A stretch of DNA of 64,000 nucleotides from Antedon mediterranea (GCF_964355755.1 NC_092680.1:9837001-9901000), one strand, 5' to 3'. Shown: positions 20,883 through 32,570, counted from the first letter of the stretch. Made by a program: numbers and translations. The notes: a model not told the origin generated them from the letters alone.

Positions 20883-23800
20883 CATTATTACAGTAAAAAA
20901 AATAACTTTACCAAGTCTAACATAGAACTATGGCCATTTAAACCAGAGATCTTGTGCAATGGGCTAAATACAGTTTTTTTTTGCCGTTTGTATTTTTTAA
21001 AGTTATATTATTTTACCATTTGAATATTTTGATCAAAATGAATATTGATTAAATTTTTATTTTTTTTATTTACAGGTCCCGTAGCTGTGTGTGCTTTGTA
21101 AAAATGTGTTTCTTTATGAATCTAATAAAAATAAACCATACAAATAAAAGTGTTTTTGGCTGGAATATAAAAAAACTTCAGCATCACCTCCTTATTAAAA
21201 AAAATGATAGCTTTGCGATATTATAAAGGGAAGTTTCATTTATAATTTCCAAGCAAAATGCCCTAGGATGAGTTTTACAAGGCTCATCAAACATTAGTGC
21301 CTTGGTTTTAATACCTTAGTTGGGGCCTACACACAAATGGTCTTTGAAACCACCGCTAACGTTAACCGTACATATCTGAGGTGATTTTTCTTAGTCATTG
21401 TCGGGCGCATTTCGTCATAATATTAGTGGCGGTTTCATTGCTGTTGGTTGACAACTGAATAAAATAAAAAAATAAATAAAAAAAACAAAGGCGGGCTAAA
21501 AATCCGACGCTATAAACAGGTATTATGCGCTAAACAAGTTTAGTGGTCTTCTTTTAGCACACTTTATATTAAATTTCAATAAACATGCGATGACGTGCGA
21601 TGCATTGTTTATTTGTTTGACGAAATATCAAAGGAAAGGGTTAGATCAATTACGCGGAGATTCTTTTTTCTCTCATTCAAATCAAATAATTATCGGATAA
21701 ATTCGTTAATTTTTAACCTTTGAAATTGTTACAATGTGATTGATATGACTGATCATGCACACTTTAATTGGTTGAAAAATTAACCGATATTTTGTTTTGG
21801 CTGTGGAAACGGCGGCGTAGTCCTCGTGCCATGCACGCGCTGCCGCTAAAACTAACAAATCCGGGATTCCACCTTTTATGAGAATGGTGACGTTTTTTCT
21901 ATATTAAATAAAAGCTATACATTTTAAAGTAAAACTGGTGTAGGGAGATTGTTTTTAATGTATCGAATAGCGGGCAATCCTGCCGGCGAATACGTCTAAC
22001 AGTTGAAGTGTAAGGCTTAATTTAGGCTCTAGAGTGTCTTACCGTAATCCTTCACAACAGGTAGCTGATAAATACACAGTATTTAAAAGAGACACTAGTT
22101 TTTTTAATTTTTTTATTTTAGCTCATAACACAATATTTCCCTTTTTTCAATTGTATTTTTCATTTTTTAAGCACTTGAATTTACATGTATCCCTAAGGTT
22201 ACCGGCGCGGTATATGTTTGACAGTGAGGGTACGTATCGTATAAAAAGATTAGATTGCAATAATAAATAATTATAAAATATCTAAATTAATTTCCGACAA
22301 TTTTCAAAATACTGTAAAGCGAAAACCCCAAAACCACTTTATTTTCAAAAGCACACATACTTCTTGCCACCTGTAAAATAAATTGAGAACAAAAATGTAT
22401 TAGGTTTAATTTAAAGACCCCTTCCCTGCAATTTTTGACATTTTTGGAAAATAATACATATATATCACTTTAAAAACATTAAACCATGTCATTCCTTGTC
22501 TTAAATGTACGTTTTATGGTAAATTATGATAAAAAGTGAGAAACAATGCACTACCTAAGTAGCTCGCGGCGACCGACCTCTCGTGGACGGTCTCAGACCT
22601 AGCCTAGCTAGGCTTAGTTTTGTAGGCCTAGCTGGTAAACATCGGTAACGTACGAACATCATACGCTAGCTATATACCTAGCCTGACGTTGTATAGTTGC
22701 TGCATTAATTGTCTTTCTATTTTTGCCAGACTCCGTTTTTAAATACAAATTGGGGAAAAGCCGGTATTTTCGCTGAAAAGTTAGGAGTCTTCCATTCGTT
22801 TGGCCTCACGATCGATCGAAAAGTGGGCGAATTACAGGTGAAAAACAAAAATATCAATCCGCGCGCAATGCATTTTGGGATTTATAGCGGGCCGCTATAA
22901 TTATTAGAATCGACTTATTTTTCACATTTTTAACCGTTTAAAGACGAAAAAAGTTATCGCAATAGGACCATATAGGCCTAGGCCTAGGTAGTATTATTTT
23001 TACATTAAATATAGTTTGTGCTCTTAAATTAGATCTAAAAAACGTAGGGAAGGGAGCTTTAATAAATATTCTTACATTATAAAATGTAGAGTACAAAGTT
23101 CGCTGAAAATATCATTAATAATATTCACTGTAGTGATGACAATGTGCACGCCATAATAAATATTGCTGCTGTTTTAGGTATGTCAAGATACGTGACGTCA
23201 CACACTGTGGGTTTCGTCGGGAAACTCGTTCCTGTTTTTTTCGTCTTCATATAGGTGCTTGATTTAAAAAAATTAATTTAAAATGCTTATTGGCTGAATT
23301 TCACTAACCTTTGAACTTGTTTACATAGTGAACAGGTCAAAGTTTATTTTTGTCAAAAAAACAACATTTTTAGAAAAGCGATCGCGACGTGGTACACAAG
23401 TTAATTTTAGCATTGGAAAAACGCATTAATTTTACACATTTCGTAAGTATTGTCTTTTTCAAAAAATATCCTGTATTTTTCTTTATAATATAAACAATGT
23501 TCCTACTAAGTTTGAAGAAAATTGATCGTTAAGCAATCACAGTTTAGCCCACAACAAATAACCCAACTTCAGAGCTGGGGGTTGAGAATGGATGTTGTTC
23601 AATACACTATATTCAATGAATAGTGCATGTTAAAGCAGATTAAAAATGCCATATTTTTTATGAAATCGACGTACTATAGCCAGATTTGTGACTAAAATGT
23701 CAAATATAAATTATTATTATTTTATACGATATTTGTTTAGATTCCAATGTAATTAATTAGATAATTTAAGATTAAAACACCATTTGAAATAACTGGTGTG

Positions 23801-24230
23801 GTTTTGGAAATTGCATATGGCGGTTTACTATTCTGTCATTGGCTGATATATGCCACGTGACCATAATGGTGGTCTGCCATTGGATGATTTCAATAGTATA
23901 AGGAATAATCATCTTTTGTTTTATTTTAACTTTTTATTTTGCTTTATTTACAGTAGATATCAGACTTTAATTTCAAGAATCAAGAAATCCAACTATTATT
24001 TCAACCATTTGTCTGGTAAGACCATTCTATTAATTGAAAGTAATATAGAATTTTATTTAAATGCAATATTTATTTATTGTTTAAACTTGATTTTGTATGT
24101 TTTGAAAAATGTTATATTTATGATTATATTTTATTTTTTTATAGAAATGTCAGGAACACATAAAAAAGAGAAGAGAATGCTACCAGTAAAAGTGAAAGGC
24201 GATTTATTAACGCAATAAGCAGTACTGTAT
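20883..24230. other. No gene recognised
   Basis: AT-rich DNA without recognisable protein motifs. The frames at 22034, 22709 and 23850 are short and match nothing I know. The plus frame 23850-24218 is Phe/Tyr/Asn-rich, typical of AT-rich non-coding DNA. Confidence 0.4.
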
Positions 24231-24246
24231 ATAATTGTTTCCTGTA

Positions 24247-24680
24247 TCTTCTGGGAGGGGGATAAAGTTTTAAATCATTTATTTCTAATTCATCTTGATG
24301 TACAGTATAGTTACATGATCTTGCCAATTAACCTGTGTGAAAAAAAATTCAAATGATTTTTATGTGGTAAAATATGCTATGTTTATGGTTCAAATATCTA
24401 TTTTGCGGGAGGGGGGTAACGTTTAAATATAATTTATTTTTAATTCATCTTAATGTACAGTGTAGATACATGATCTTGTCATTCAACCTGTGTGAATAAC
24501 AAATTTCAAATGATTTTATGTGTTAAAATATGCTATGTTTATGGTTCCAGTATTTCTATTATTGGGGAGGGGGTTAAAGTTTAAATACATTTTTTTTCTA
24601 AATCATCTTGATATACAGATGAATGTATTGTGTTTGATGTTATCAGTTTGATATTCAACTGGTGTGAAAAAAGAATTAAA
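24247..24680. repeat. Tandem repeat, about 155-bp unit, three copies
   Basis: Three successive copies share GGGAGGGGG, then TTAAATCATTTATTTC-like sequence, ATCTTGATGTACAGT, ACATGATCTTG, CAACCTGTGTGAA and AAAATATGCTATGTTTATGG. They diverge progressively and the third is truncated. Confidence 0.75.
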
Positions 24681-24762
24681 AAAGAATTACAAACAAAAAA
24701 GTTATGACTTTATATTTTCAGAAGTAAAAGAAAGGTCACAAAATTTTGTATACTTTGTATAG

Positions 24763-25259
24763 GTGATTTGGATAAGCTTGAAAGAGTGCAGCGTAGGGCC
24801 ACTAAAATTGTCAAAAAGTTAAGAGATAAATCTTACGATCAGAGATTAAAAGAGCTTGGATTACCTACACTGAATTACAGAAGAAGGAGAGCGGACATTA
24901 TACAAGTGTTTAAAATTATCAAGGGCTTGGATGATATTGAAGCCGAAACCTTTTTTGACTTTAGAGAGAGGACAGTAGAACAAGGGGCCATCAATTCAAA
25001 TTAAGAAAGCCAAGAGCCCGACTGAAAATCAGAAGCCACTCCTTTTCATGTAGAATCGTCAACACATGGAACAATCTATACCACACTACAGTACAAGCAG
25101 AAAACATAAATGCATTCAAGGATCAACTAAACAAAGACAGAGCAATGGGAGATAAATTTTGCTACCAATTCTAGATAAATACAGAAGAAATGGAGGGCGT
25201 TTAAAAGGCATTTGCCTTAATCAAGAGCCCGAAGATTCAAGTAAGATTCAAGTAAGATT
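24763..25259 (+). pseudogene. LINE C-terminal fragment
   Basis: The frame 24768-25004 reads LERVQRRATKIVKKLRD, YDQRLKELGLPTLNYRRRRA, DIIQVFKI. This is the characteristic C-terminal region of CR1-like LINE reverse transcriptases. After a one-base frameshift near 24995 it continues to VNTWNNLYHTTVQAENINAF. The element ends with three tandem AAGATTCAAGT-like words at 25226-25259. The rest is lost by 5' truncation. Confidence 0.75.
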
Positions 25260-25925
25260 TATCACCAAATTTGATTATTAAAAGAAATCGTATAAAAAAA
25301 AATAGTTGACTGATTTTGTTCATTTAAACTTTGTTGAATTCCATTTTTTAAATAGAATTATAAAAAAATAGTTTGGTTAAAATCAAATAAATTTGAAATT
25401 TTTCTTGACATACCTAGCTGTTTATATTACGTTTCTGGAATTAAATTGAAGACCGTCGATACGGCTTAATATTAGTAAAATATTAACATTTTAACACACA
25501 TGGCTGGTCATACATATTCAACAATTATAATTCTGGCGGCCGGAATGAACAATACATGTTTTTTCGTTTTTGGCGCTTCATAAATTTGGCAATTCCATAA
25601 ACTGGCGGCCGAAATCATCAGACACCCCAGATATACCCCAAATACCTAGCCTAGCTACCACCAACAAAGCAACAAATCCTACCATCAGAGAGCAGATACC
25701 ACCTGCTTGGCATTGATTATTAATGGTATATTACAAATTTCAAAGCTGTCAGGAACTGATAAATTGAAGTTAAAAGTGAATTTCTCGCCGTCGGAATTCA
25801 AGAATTTGATCATCATAACAGTAACGAAACGAAACCCGTTCGTCGTACGTACCAGAGCGTCGTTCTAACGACTGGTGCATTGTCTACTTCTCTACGGAGC
25901 GCCATTTATGCCTTTATTAACTTCA
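25260..25925. other. No gene recognised
   Basis: Non-coding sequence including the possible right end of the TIR element (25520-25615). Confidence 0.4.
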
Positions 25926-26183
25926 ATAATAATAATAATAATAATAATAATAAGCTTTATTTAATCACGGATACTTAACTCAACTAAAAGTTGTTTTTCA
26001 GTAAGACCGTGCTCAAAGGAAAACACCAACAAAAATAAATGTAAAAAGCAAATATCAAATCAAGTAATAAAACAATTACAGAAGCAAAAAAACAAAAGCA
26101 GATAATAAAACAATTACAATAAAATAAAACAAGGATACACTTACTAACTATAAAATTAAATAATACACTACATTTAAATAAAG

Positions 26184-29153
26184 CTACATGAAATTAGCAG
26201 TTAACAGTTTCTTAAAAAGAGAGACAGAGTTCACATTTTTAATATCTTCATGTAGCTCATTCCAAACCTTGGCACCTCTATATGATAAGCTACGTTTTTT
26301 GTAGTTTGTGTTTGGTTTTGGTACAATTAAATTTGGCTTAGTTCTAATATCATAGTAATTGTTTTTGATATTGAACTTATTTAATAAATATGGAGGTGCA
26401 AGGTTATTCATAATCTTAAACATAACAATAGCTTCATTTATATATAATCTTTCATCTAAGTTCATCCAATTTAGACTTTGTAGAGCTTGAGTACTAGAGT
26501 CGGTTTGAGATTTGTTTGTAATAACTTTTGCTGCGCGATTTTGAAGAACTTGTAGTGTTTTACTTTGAGTTATATTTGAACGTCCCCAAACAACATGGCA
26601 ATACTCAAGATGAGGAGCCATAAGTGATTTGTATAGTTTGCATTGAATTTCTTTTGGAAATATATTATTAGTCTTTTTTAAGTAGTACAAGCTCTGCAAA
26701 ACCTTAGATTTAACATTATCGATTTGTGAGCACCAAGAAAGATTATTATCTAATATCACACCAAGGTGTTTACATTTATTTACACGAGAGATTGGTTCTC
26801 CATCTATGTTAATGTTGACTTGTAAGTCAGATAGTTTACTTAACCTCTGACTCGTTCCAATTAACATAAATTCAGTTTTTTTAACATTTAGGCTAAGTTT
26901 GTTGCATATGAGCCATCTTTTAAGACACAATAAGTCAGAATTTATTGTTTCAGTAAGGTTATTAATATTATTGGAAGTGTAGTATATGGCAGTGTCATCA
27001 GCATACATAGAAACAGAGCATTTATTTACAGCATTAGGCAAGTCATTAACATAAAGGAGAAACATTAATGGTCCAAGGATGGACCCCTGAGGAATTCCAC
27101 ATATACTGTGACTTTCATCAGAAGAATCACCATTTACATTGGTTATATGTACACGATTTTGCAGGTAGTTTTCAAACCACTGAATAACATTTGAATGAAA
27201 ATTGAAAGATCTTAGTTTATTGATAAGAATACTGTGATTTACTGTATCAAAAGCCTTTTTCAAGTCTATCATTACTAACCCAATATAATTTCCTTTGTCA
27301 ATGGCTTCTAGCCAGGTCTCTGTGATATTAAGCAATGCAGTCGTAGTTGAGTAGCCTGGTCTAAACCCAGACTGATTATCATATAGCATTTTGTTTAGAT
27401 TTAAGAAATCATAAACTTGTTCAAATACAACTTTTTCAAGAACTTTAGATAATATTGGGAGAATTGAAATTGGCCTATAATTATTACATTCATTTTTATT
27501 TCCACCTTTATGAAGAGGGCAGATCTTGGCCCTTTTCCATTGTTTTGGAAAAGTTAAATTTTTTAAAGATAAATTAATTATATATGTTATTGGGTAAACA
27601 ATTTCATCAATAGCGATTTTTAGAAGATTAGCTGGTATTTCATCAGTTCCAGTTGCTTTTTTTGATGAAAGTGAGTTAAGAATTTTATGTATGTCTTGTT
27701 TATTAACATATTTAAAAGTTAATTTGTCGTTAGTATTATTTAAATCATTAGTAAAGTTAGAAAGTTGATTAGTAGATTGAATACTTTGAGCTAATGTTGG
27801 ACCCACATTGGCAAAATATTTATTTAATACATTTGCAATATCTTTAGAATTAGTTACTTCATCATTTTCTTCATCATTTGTGGTTTTAATACTTGTTATA
27901 TTCATGCTTTTAGTTTTGCCAGGAATAATTAATTTAATATTTTCCCATATCTTTTTCTGATCTTTAGTATTGAGTTGTTCAGAAAAATAGTTCTTCTTAC
28001 TTTTTCGAAGTTCATAATTTACTTGATTTCTTAATTTTCTATATTCAGGCCAAAGCTGAAGCCTATTTTTCTTATTTATTCGTCTTTTTAATGCATCTCT
28101 TTTTCTGATGAGAAGTATTACATTTTTAGTTAGCCATGGACTGTTTTTTTGGCGAACTCTTTTACGTTTAATGGGTGCATTTTTATTTGCAATATTAAGA
28201 AAGGTTTTTTGAAAGAAATCAACAGCATCATCAACATCAGTATAATTCTTAATTTCAGCCCAATTTGTATTAAGTAAGTCAGTTTTAAATTTATTTTCAT
28301 CAAAATGTTTATAGTTCCTATTTGTTTTAAATCTATGGTTACTTTTCTCTTTGTATGCTTTTCCAAATTTGATGTAGATAGCGGAGTGGTCACTAAGACC
28401 AGTATGAAGTACACCACTGTTAGTTATTTTTTCTGGCGATGAAACATAAATATGATCAATTAAAGTACTAGAGTGATCTGTAATTCGCGTAGCTTCAGAA
28501 ATTAATTGTGTTAAGTGATAGTTATTTGTTAATTCTTTTAATTTTAAAGTATAGTAAGATGGAGTTGATGATAGAAGGTCACAGTTTATGTCCCCAATTA
28601 AAATAATTTCATTATCAGTATTATCTCTTTCAATTTGTTTAAGAATTTTTTCAAATTCATCAAATGTATCAGTACATGAATTAGGTGGGCGATACCATGC
28701 AATAATTAAAATAGGTTTTCTCTTCGGTTTAGTTAATTTGATAACAATTGCTTCAAGATTAGGACTCATTAAATTTTCTAAAATTTCATAATTAAAAGAA
28801 CAGTTTTGACTTATATATACTGCTACACCCCCTCCTTCTCGGTTTCTATCCTTTCTAACAACATTAAAACCATTAATCTCAATTTCATTGTCGCTTATAG
28901 TATTATCAAGACGTGTTTCATTTAAAGCTACAATGTCAACATTGTTATTTTCCATTAAGTATTTGATTTCATCAAATTTTCCAGGGAGGGTAACGATGTT
29001 TAAACCTAAAATATTAAGCCCTTTTCCATTAAATACATTACCAATATCTGTAGGCAAATTATCCTTAACAGAGTCAATTTCATTTTCTGAGTTGATTGTA
29101 GAAGAGTTCGTATCGTTTGTATTATCTGTGGCATTCTCTTCATCGCCTACTTT
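26184..29153 (-). CDS. LINE ORF2: endonuclease and reverse transcriptase
   Basis: A single open frame runs from the codon after the ORF1 stop (29153) to the stop at 26184. AP-endonuclease motifs: LNETRLD, WYRPP, IGDINCDLL, SDHSAIY. RT motifs: NYRPISILPILSKVLEKVVF, SGFRPGYSTTTALLNI, MIDLKKAFDTVNHSIL, GIPQGSILGPLMFLLYVNDL and the catalytic MYADDTAIYY. The C-terminus has LQNRAAKVI and KVWNELHEDIK. All catalytic motifs look intact. The frame has no ATG before the endonuclease begins; the first is at LMENN, inside the domain. Expression probably depends on ORF1, which is in the same frame. Confidence 0.9.
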   Translation of the reverse strand, partial: KVGDEENATDNTNDTNSSTINSENEIDSVKDNLPTDIGNVFNGKGLNILGLNIVTLPGKFDEIKYLMENNNVDIVALNETRLDNTISDNEIEINGFNVVRKDRNREGGGVAVYISQNCSFNYEILENLMSPNLEAIVIKLTKPKRKPILIIAWYRPPNSCTDTFDEFEKILKQIERDNTDNEIILIGDINCDLLSSTPSYYTLKLKELTNNYHLTQLISEATRITDHSSTLIDHIYVSSPEKITNSGVLHTGLSDHSAIYIKFGKAYKEKSNHRFKTNRNYKHFDENKFKTDLLNTNWAEIKNYTDVDDAVDFFQKTFLNIANKNAPIKRKRVRQKNSPWLTKNVILLIRKRDALKRRINKKNRLQLWPEYRKLRNQVNYELRKSKKNYFSEQLNTKDQKKIWENIKLIIPGKTKSMNITSIKTTNDEENDEVTNSKDIANVLNKYFANVGPTLAQSIQSTNQLSNFTNDLNNTNDKLTFKYVNKQDIHKILNSLSSKKATGTDEIPANLLKIAIDEIVYPITYIINLSLKNLTFPKQWKRAKICPLHKGGNKNECNNYRPISILPILSKVLEKVVFEQVYDFLNLNKMLYDNQSGFRPGYSTTTALLNITETWLEAIDKGNYIGLVMIDLKKAFDTVNHSILINKLRSFNFHSNVIQWFENYLQNRVHITNVNGDSSDESHSICGIPQGSILGPLMFLLYVNDLPNAVNKCSVSMYADDTAIYYTSNNINNLTETINSDLLCLKRWLICNKLSLNVKKTEFMLIGTSQRLSKLSDLQVNINIDGEPISRVNKCKHLGVILDNNLSWCSQIDNVKSKVLQSLYYLKKTNNIFPKEIQCKLYKSLMAPHLEYCHVVWGRSNITQSKTLQVLQNRAAKVITNKSQTDSSTQALQSLNWMNLDERLYINEAIVMFKIMNNLAPPYLLNKFNIKNNYYDIRTKPNLIVPKPNTNYKKRSLSYRGAKVWNELHEDIKNVNSVSLFKKLLTANFM

Positions 29154-29852
29154 TCAGTTTCTGTTGAATTTCATATCACAGTATTTTGATTTGTGTCCTG
29201 GTGTGTTACAGTCCCAGCAGACAATAGAATGGCCATGTCGACAAACTCTTCCATTGTGTCCAGTTTCCCCACAGAAGTGGCATCGTCGGGATTTTGCTCC
29301 TTGATGAACATAAGAACTATCAGTGACTCTACGTGTTGGCAGTATTTCAATTTGCTTGTTGATGCTTTTTAGAAGAGCAGCAGTGCCTAGTTGGTTTAGA
29401 TGGAGACCGTGTTGTGTAAATTTTCTTGTGTCATACTTACTTCCCATGATAAAAGCATTTGAGTTGTCAATATATTTTCCTTCAAACGTTGATTTCAGAA
29501 CTTTGTTTACCTCATAGACTCTGTTGTCAAAGATATATCTATCGAAACGAGGACAGATACCTGAAATGAACACTTGACCACAGATTTTTGGTTCTAGATA
29601 TTTGATAATGTCATTCATATCAGAGATTACTTTTCGAAGAGAGTAGTTATTGGACGCACAATCATTGGTTCCGGCATGTATAATAACGTTGTTGATATTT
29701 GTTAGATCAGTACCTTTAACCCGTTGTTCTACGTCTTTGATGGTAGCGCCTCTTAGTGTGCACACTGTGGTATTTTTTAAGCCTCTAACTTTGATATGCT
29801 TTAGCATAGAATCGCCAATAAGTAAGTTCTTGATTGAGCTTTCGGTTCTCAT
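29154..29852 (-). CDS. LINE ORF1: SGNH esterase with two zinc knuckles
   Basis: 232 residues from ATG 29852 to TGA 29156-29154. SGNH/GDSL hydrolase blocks are visible: LLIGDSMLKHI with the nucleophile Ser at about residue 14, IIHAGTNDCAS near residue 60, and HGLHLNQLGTAAL near residue 152 for the catalytic His. Two CCHC knuckles follow, CHFCGETGHNGRVC and CWDCNTPGHKSKYC. Such proteins bind element RNA, and the esterase is thought to act on lipids or membranes during replication. The stop is the only barrier to a fused ORF1-ORF2 protein. Confidence 0.88.
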   Translation of the reverse strand: MRTESSIKNLLIGDSMLKHIKVRGLKNTTVCTLRGATIKDVEQRVKGTDLTNINNVIIHAGTNDCASNNYSLRKVISDMNDIIKYLEPKICGQVFISGICPRFDRYIFDNRVYEVNKVLKSTFEGKYIDNSNAFIMGSKYDTRKFTQHGLHLNQLGTAALLKSINKQIEILPTRRVTDSSYVHQGAKSRRCHFCGETGHNGRVCRHGHSIVCWDCNTPGHKSKYCDMKFNRN

Positions 29853-29904
29853 TTGCTTTGCTGATGTCTGAGAATAATAGAAATAATACTACGGTTACTT
29901 CTCA

Positions 29905-31350
29905 AGTGGACCCAATTTAGTACCAGGTCACCTTTTAATGATATAACTGAGTTATTACATACTGCTGAAAATCGAAACAAAATAACAATTGATAACATAA
30001 ATATTAATCACCTACTGTATGCAGATGATCTAGTTTTAATCAGTGATACAGTGTACTCATTACAAGATCTTTTAAATAAATTAGCATATTATTGTAATAG
30101 GTGGGGATTGGTAGTTAACATTGACAAAAGTAAAATAATAGTATTTTAAAAAAATGGAAAACTTAAGAACTACGAAAAGTGGAATTATCTTGGTAAAGAA
30201 ATTGAAATAGTAAAATCTCTTAAATATCTTGGAGTCACTTTCGATTGTTCAGGAAATTGGGAAAAGGCCAGAGAACAAAATAATACACAGGCTAATAAAG
30301 CACTTTTCTCACTCAAAAATATAGTATATCAGAAATATGGACATCTACCAGTGAATATTTGGAACTACTTATTTGATGTTAAAATAAACCCAATTATACT
30401 GTATGGTAGTGAAATATGGGGAAAACTAAACAACAACAAAATTGATGATATTCAAAATAACTTCTGTAGATATGTTTTAAGGGTCGGGAAATCAGCCACA
30501 AATGTTTCAATTAGAGGAGAATGTGGACGATGCTCTTTATCAATCGAAAGTGTACTCAATGTTATCCGTTATTGGGTAAGACTAGTAAATATGAACGAGG
30601 ACAAATATGCGAAGAAATGTTATAAATCTCAACTTCATAAAGCGCAAAATAATAGTAATTGTTGGGTAAGCGATGTAAAACATATGTTATGCTCTATTGG
30701 TCATGGAAACATATGGTTTTCACAAAATAATTTCCTTGATAAATTTTATATAATTAATAAAATAAAAGAAAGGCTAACCGATATGGAACGCCAATCCTTT
30801 CATGAAAGCATAAATATTTCTTCAAAATTAAGGTATTATAAAATGTTCAAAAACAATTTCAGAGTAGATGGATACTTACTACAGACCCTTGATACTAGAT
30901 ATAAGCGAGCTTTAATTCAACTAAGACTGGACACACTTCAACTAGAGGTAGAAAGGGGAAGATGGAAAAGAATAGAGCGCAGCAATAGGTTATGTAAAAT
31001 ATGTAATATAAAATGAAGTTGAAGATGAATATCATTTTGTTACGGTTTGCTCTCGTTACAAGGAAATTTATACCTTCTTTATTTTTTGAAAATCCAAATA
31101 CTTTTAAATTCTGCCGTTTAATGTCATCACATGATCCAATAATTATTGATAATCTATCTAAATATATTTATCATGCTTATAAGTTAAGATATATGTTTTG
31201 CTAAGAGAACGAAATTAATTAACTCATTTATCTTGTGACCATAAATTGCTTTATTTTTCAATGTAATTATTATTTTGTTAATTACTAGGGGCCAGAGACC
31301 TAAAGTAAATAAAGTCAGGCGATAAGCCTGAATGAATGAATGAATGAATG
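29905..31350 (+). pseudogene. LINE 3' half (second RT family)
   Basis: Reading starts within the RT palm: HLLYADDLVLISDTVYSLQD (about 30010-30065), WGLVVNIDKSK, KYLGVTFDCSGNW, LYGSEIWG. An open frame of 221 codons (30351-31016) continues to a partial zinc motif CKICN, with one stop near 30148 before it. The end at 31318-31350 is GGCGATAAGCC plus a TGAA repeat tail. YADDLVLIS and the C-terminal CxxC place it in the I/Jockey-RTE range rather than with the neighbouring CR1/L2 element. It is 5' truncated and dead. Confidence 0.75.
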
Positions 31351-31401
31351 TATATCATATTGCGTATACAGTACTTTTCACCGTAAAGTTAAAAAAAAAA
31401 T

Positions 31402-31479
31402 AGGTTTCGTCCGGGCTCTAAACGGTAACCTTCTGTGTCTAAAGCAGACGCGATAACCACTACTATACACTACGAAGCC
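31402..31479 (-). pseudogene. tRNA-Val pseudogene
   Basis: The minus strand resembles tRNA-Val (compare 37164-37236) but has a small insertion in the D-arm (GTGTATAGTAGTGG), an altered anticodon arm (GCTTTAGAC) and a mutated T-loop. It is followed by the same flank as 37416-37477. Confidence 0.7.
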
Positions 31480-32200
31480 GCTTCTTATAAGATTAAGATA
31501 ACACTGTGGGGGAACATTATTGTGGTTTTTTAATTAAACAAATTTATTTATTTAAATATTTCTTACAAAAAACGCTGCTCGACATTTTGAAATTAATCAT
31601 TGTTCTTTCTTCAGATATATATATATATATATTATGATTGATTGTTAAAAATATGTCCTTTAATCGCAAAAATACATACAAATCAAAGATAGTTCTTTAA
31701 TTATGATTCACATGCCCATTTAAAACGGTCAATTTTGAACTTTAATGTGCTATGTGTGTGTGACCTCAACCTGTTGACATGTAACTGAATACTCTCTATA
31801 GAGACAACGTGACTTCACAAAAATTCTTCCCAGACAGTTGATTCGCGTCAACCAATCAAAGGGTGAGAAACCAAAATCGTTCAACCGTGAGCCCTCATAG
31901 ACGCTCTTTTCCCAGACGTTTTTTGGGTCCAGCAGATGGGATCTATAAATTATAGTCGAGTTTACAAAGTCGCAAAACTGTCGGCCTTAGATACTATAAC
32001 TGCTGTTTCCATAACAACGAACGGCATACCAAACTACGGTGAGACATACATTCGTTCTTCTAAACACGTAACTAAGATAATTCATTCCTTTTTTACATTA
32101 AAATTGAGAGCGCTAAACATAAAATTTACCAGATCAAATACATGTAGCGAAAGCCAAAAAAAAAAAAAAGTAAAAAATGTGCTCTCCCTATACCTCAGCA
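31480..32200. repeat. Array unit 1 spacer, duplicated at 37478-37870
   Basis: Sequence from CGCTTCTTATAA through ACAACGTGACTTCACAAAAATTC is repeated almost word for word at 37478-37880, showing a tandem duplication of the tRNA array unit. It includes an AT run at 31617-31630. Confidence 0.7.
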
Positions 32201-32570
32201 CTAAGGCCCTGTCACAGCCTTGGGGTCGTTTCCACCACATCATCACCAGATGCGTTGCTAGTGCCTTCTCAAGATGTGTGGTGGAAAGGGGGACGTATAA
32301 TTCTGTGAACCCCAAACATAGTGGACCCACGACACACGTGTTGTCAACACGACGCTCAGACGCCTGAGCCAACTGGTCATTTTGGTTTTAACAAGGTTAA
32401 TATGATATTTATGACGTAATGATGAATTACTTAATACACGTATAAATAGACTATTATCAGCTGTTCAGTCATGTACTACTTTGAGGCGTAACGGGTAATG
32501 TTCAGGTTTGAGTGCTCTCAGTATTGGGTTCGAACCTCTACTGATATTTTTTTTTTTGGAATTGAAAATA
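32200..32570. repeat. Composite short repeat with two divergent tRNA-like heads, copy 1
   Basis: On the minus strand a tRNA-Val(AAC)-like head (32380 to about 32330) reads GACCAGTTGGCTCAG and GTCGTGTTGACAACAC, followed leftward by a body with TTTGGGGTTCACAG. On the plus strand a second tRNA-like head starts near 32483 (GGCGTAACGGGTAATG) with a perfect B-box GGGTTCGAACC at 32526-32536. About 100 bp including CGTATAAATAGAC separate the two heads. The same arrangement recurs at 37881-38075 and, inverted, at 45706-46130. Confidence 0.6.

Larger units (their letters stand above)
20791..25615. mobile_element. Candidate old TIR element
   Basis: ATTTCGGCCGCCA at 20792 is followed by a region with GTTATGGAA, AATTCATGAA and CCAAAAA. 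The right end (about 25520-25615) has the same words in inverted order, ending TGGCGGCCGAAAT. Outer copies of the GGCCG motif (20862 and 25535) are also mirrored. No transposase was found inside, and the interior holds unrelated LINE and satellite sequence, so the pairing may be fortuitous. Confidence 0.35.
25926..29880 (-). mobile_element. CR1/L2-type LINE, nearly intact
   Basis: A minus-strand non-LTR retrotransposon. A TTA-repeat tail (25926-25953 on the plus strand as AATAATAAT) marks its 3' end. Then come about 230 bp of 3' UTR, a complete endonuclease-reverse transcriptase frame and an esterase plus zinc-knuckle ORF1. SGNH esterase ORF1 proteins are known from the CR1/L2 group. The 5' boundary is unclear, within about 30 bp upstream of the ORF1 ATG, so a 5' UTR is nearly absent or truncated. 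Confidence 0.85.

Noticed and set aside
23850-24218. 122-codon plus-strand frame
   Set aside because: Composition is that of AT-rich non-coding DNA; an AG acceptor before AAATGTCAGG was noted but no exon could be supported.
32082-32372. Frames on both strands in the composite repeat
   Set aside because: They overlap tRNA-like repeat DNA and have no protein similarity that I know.
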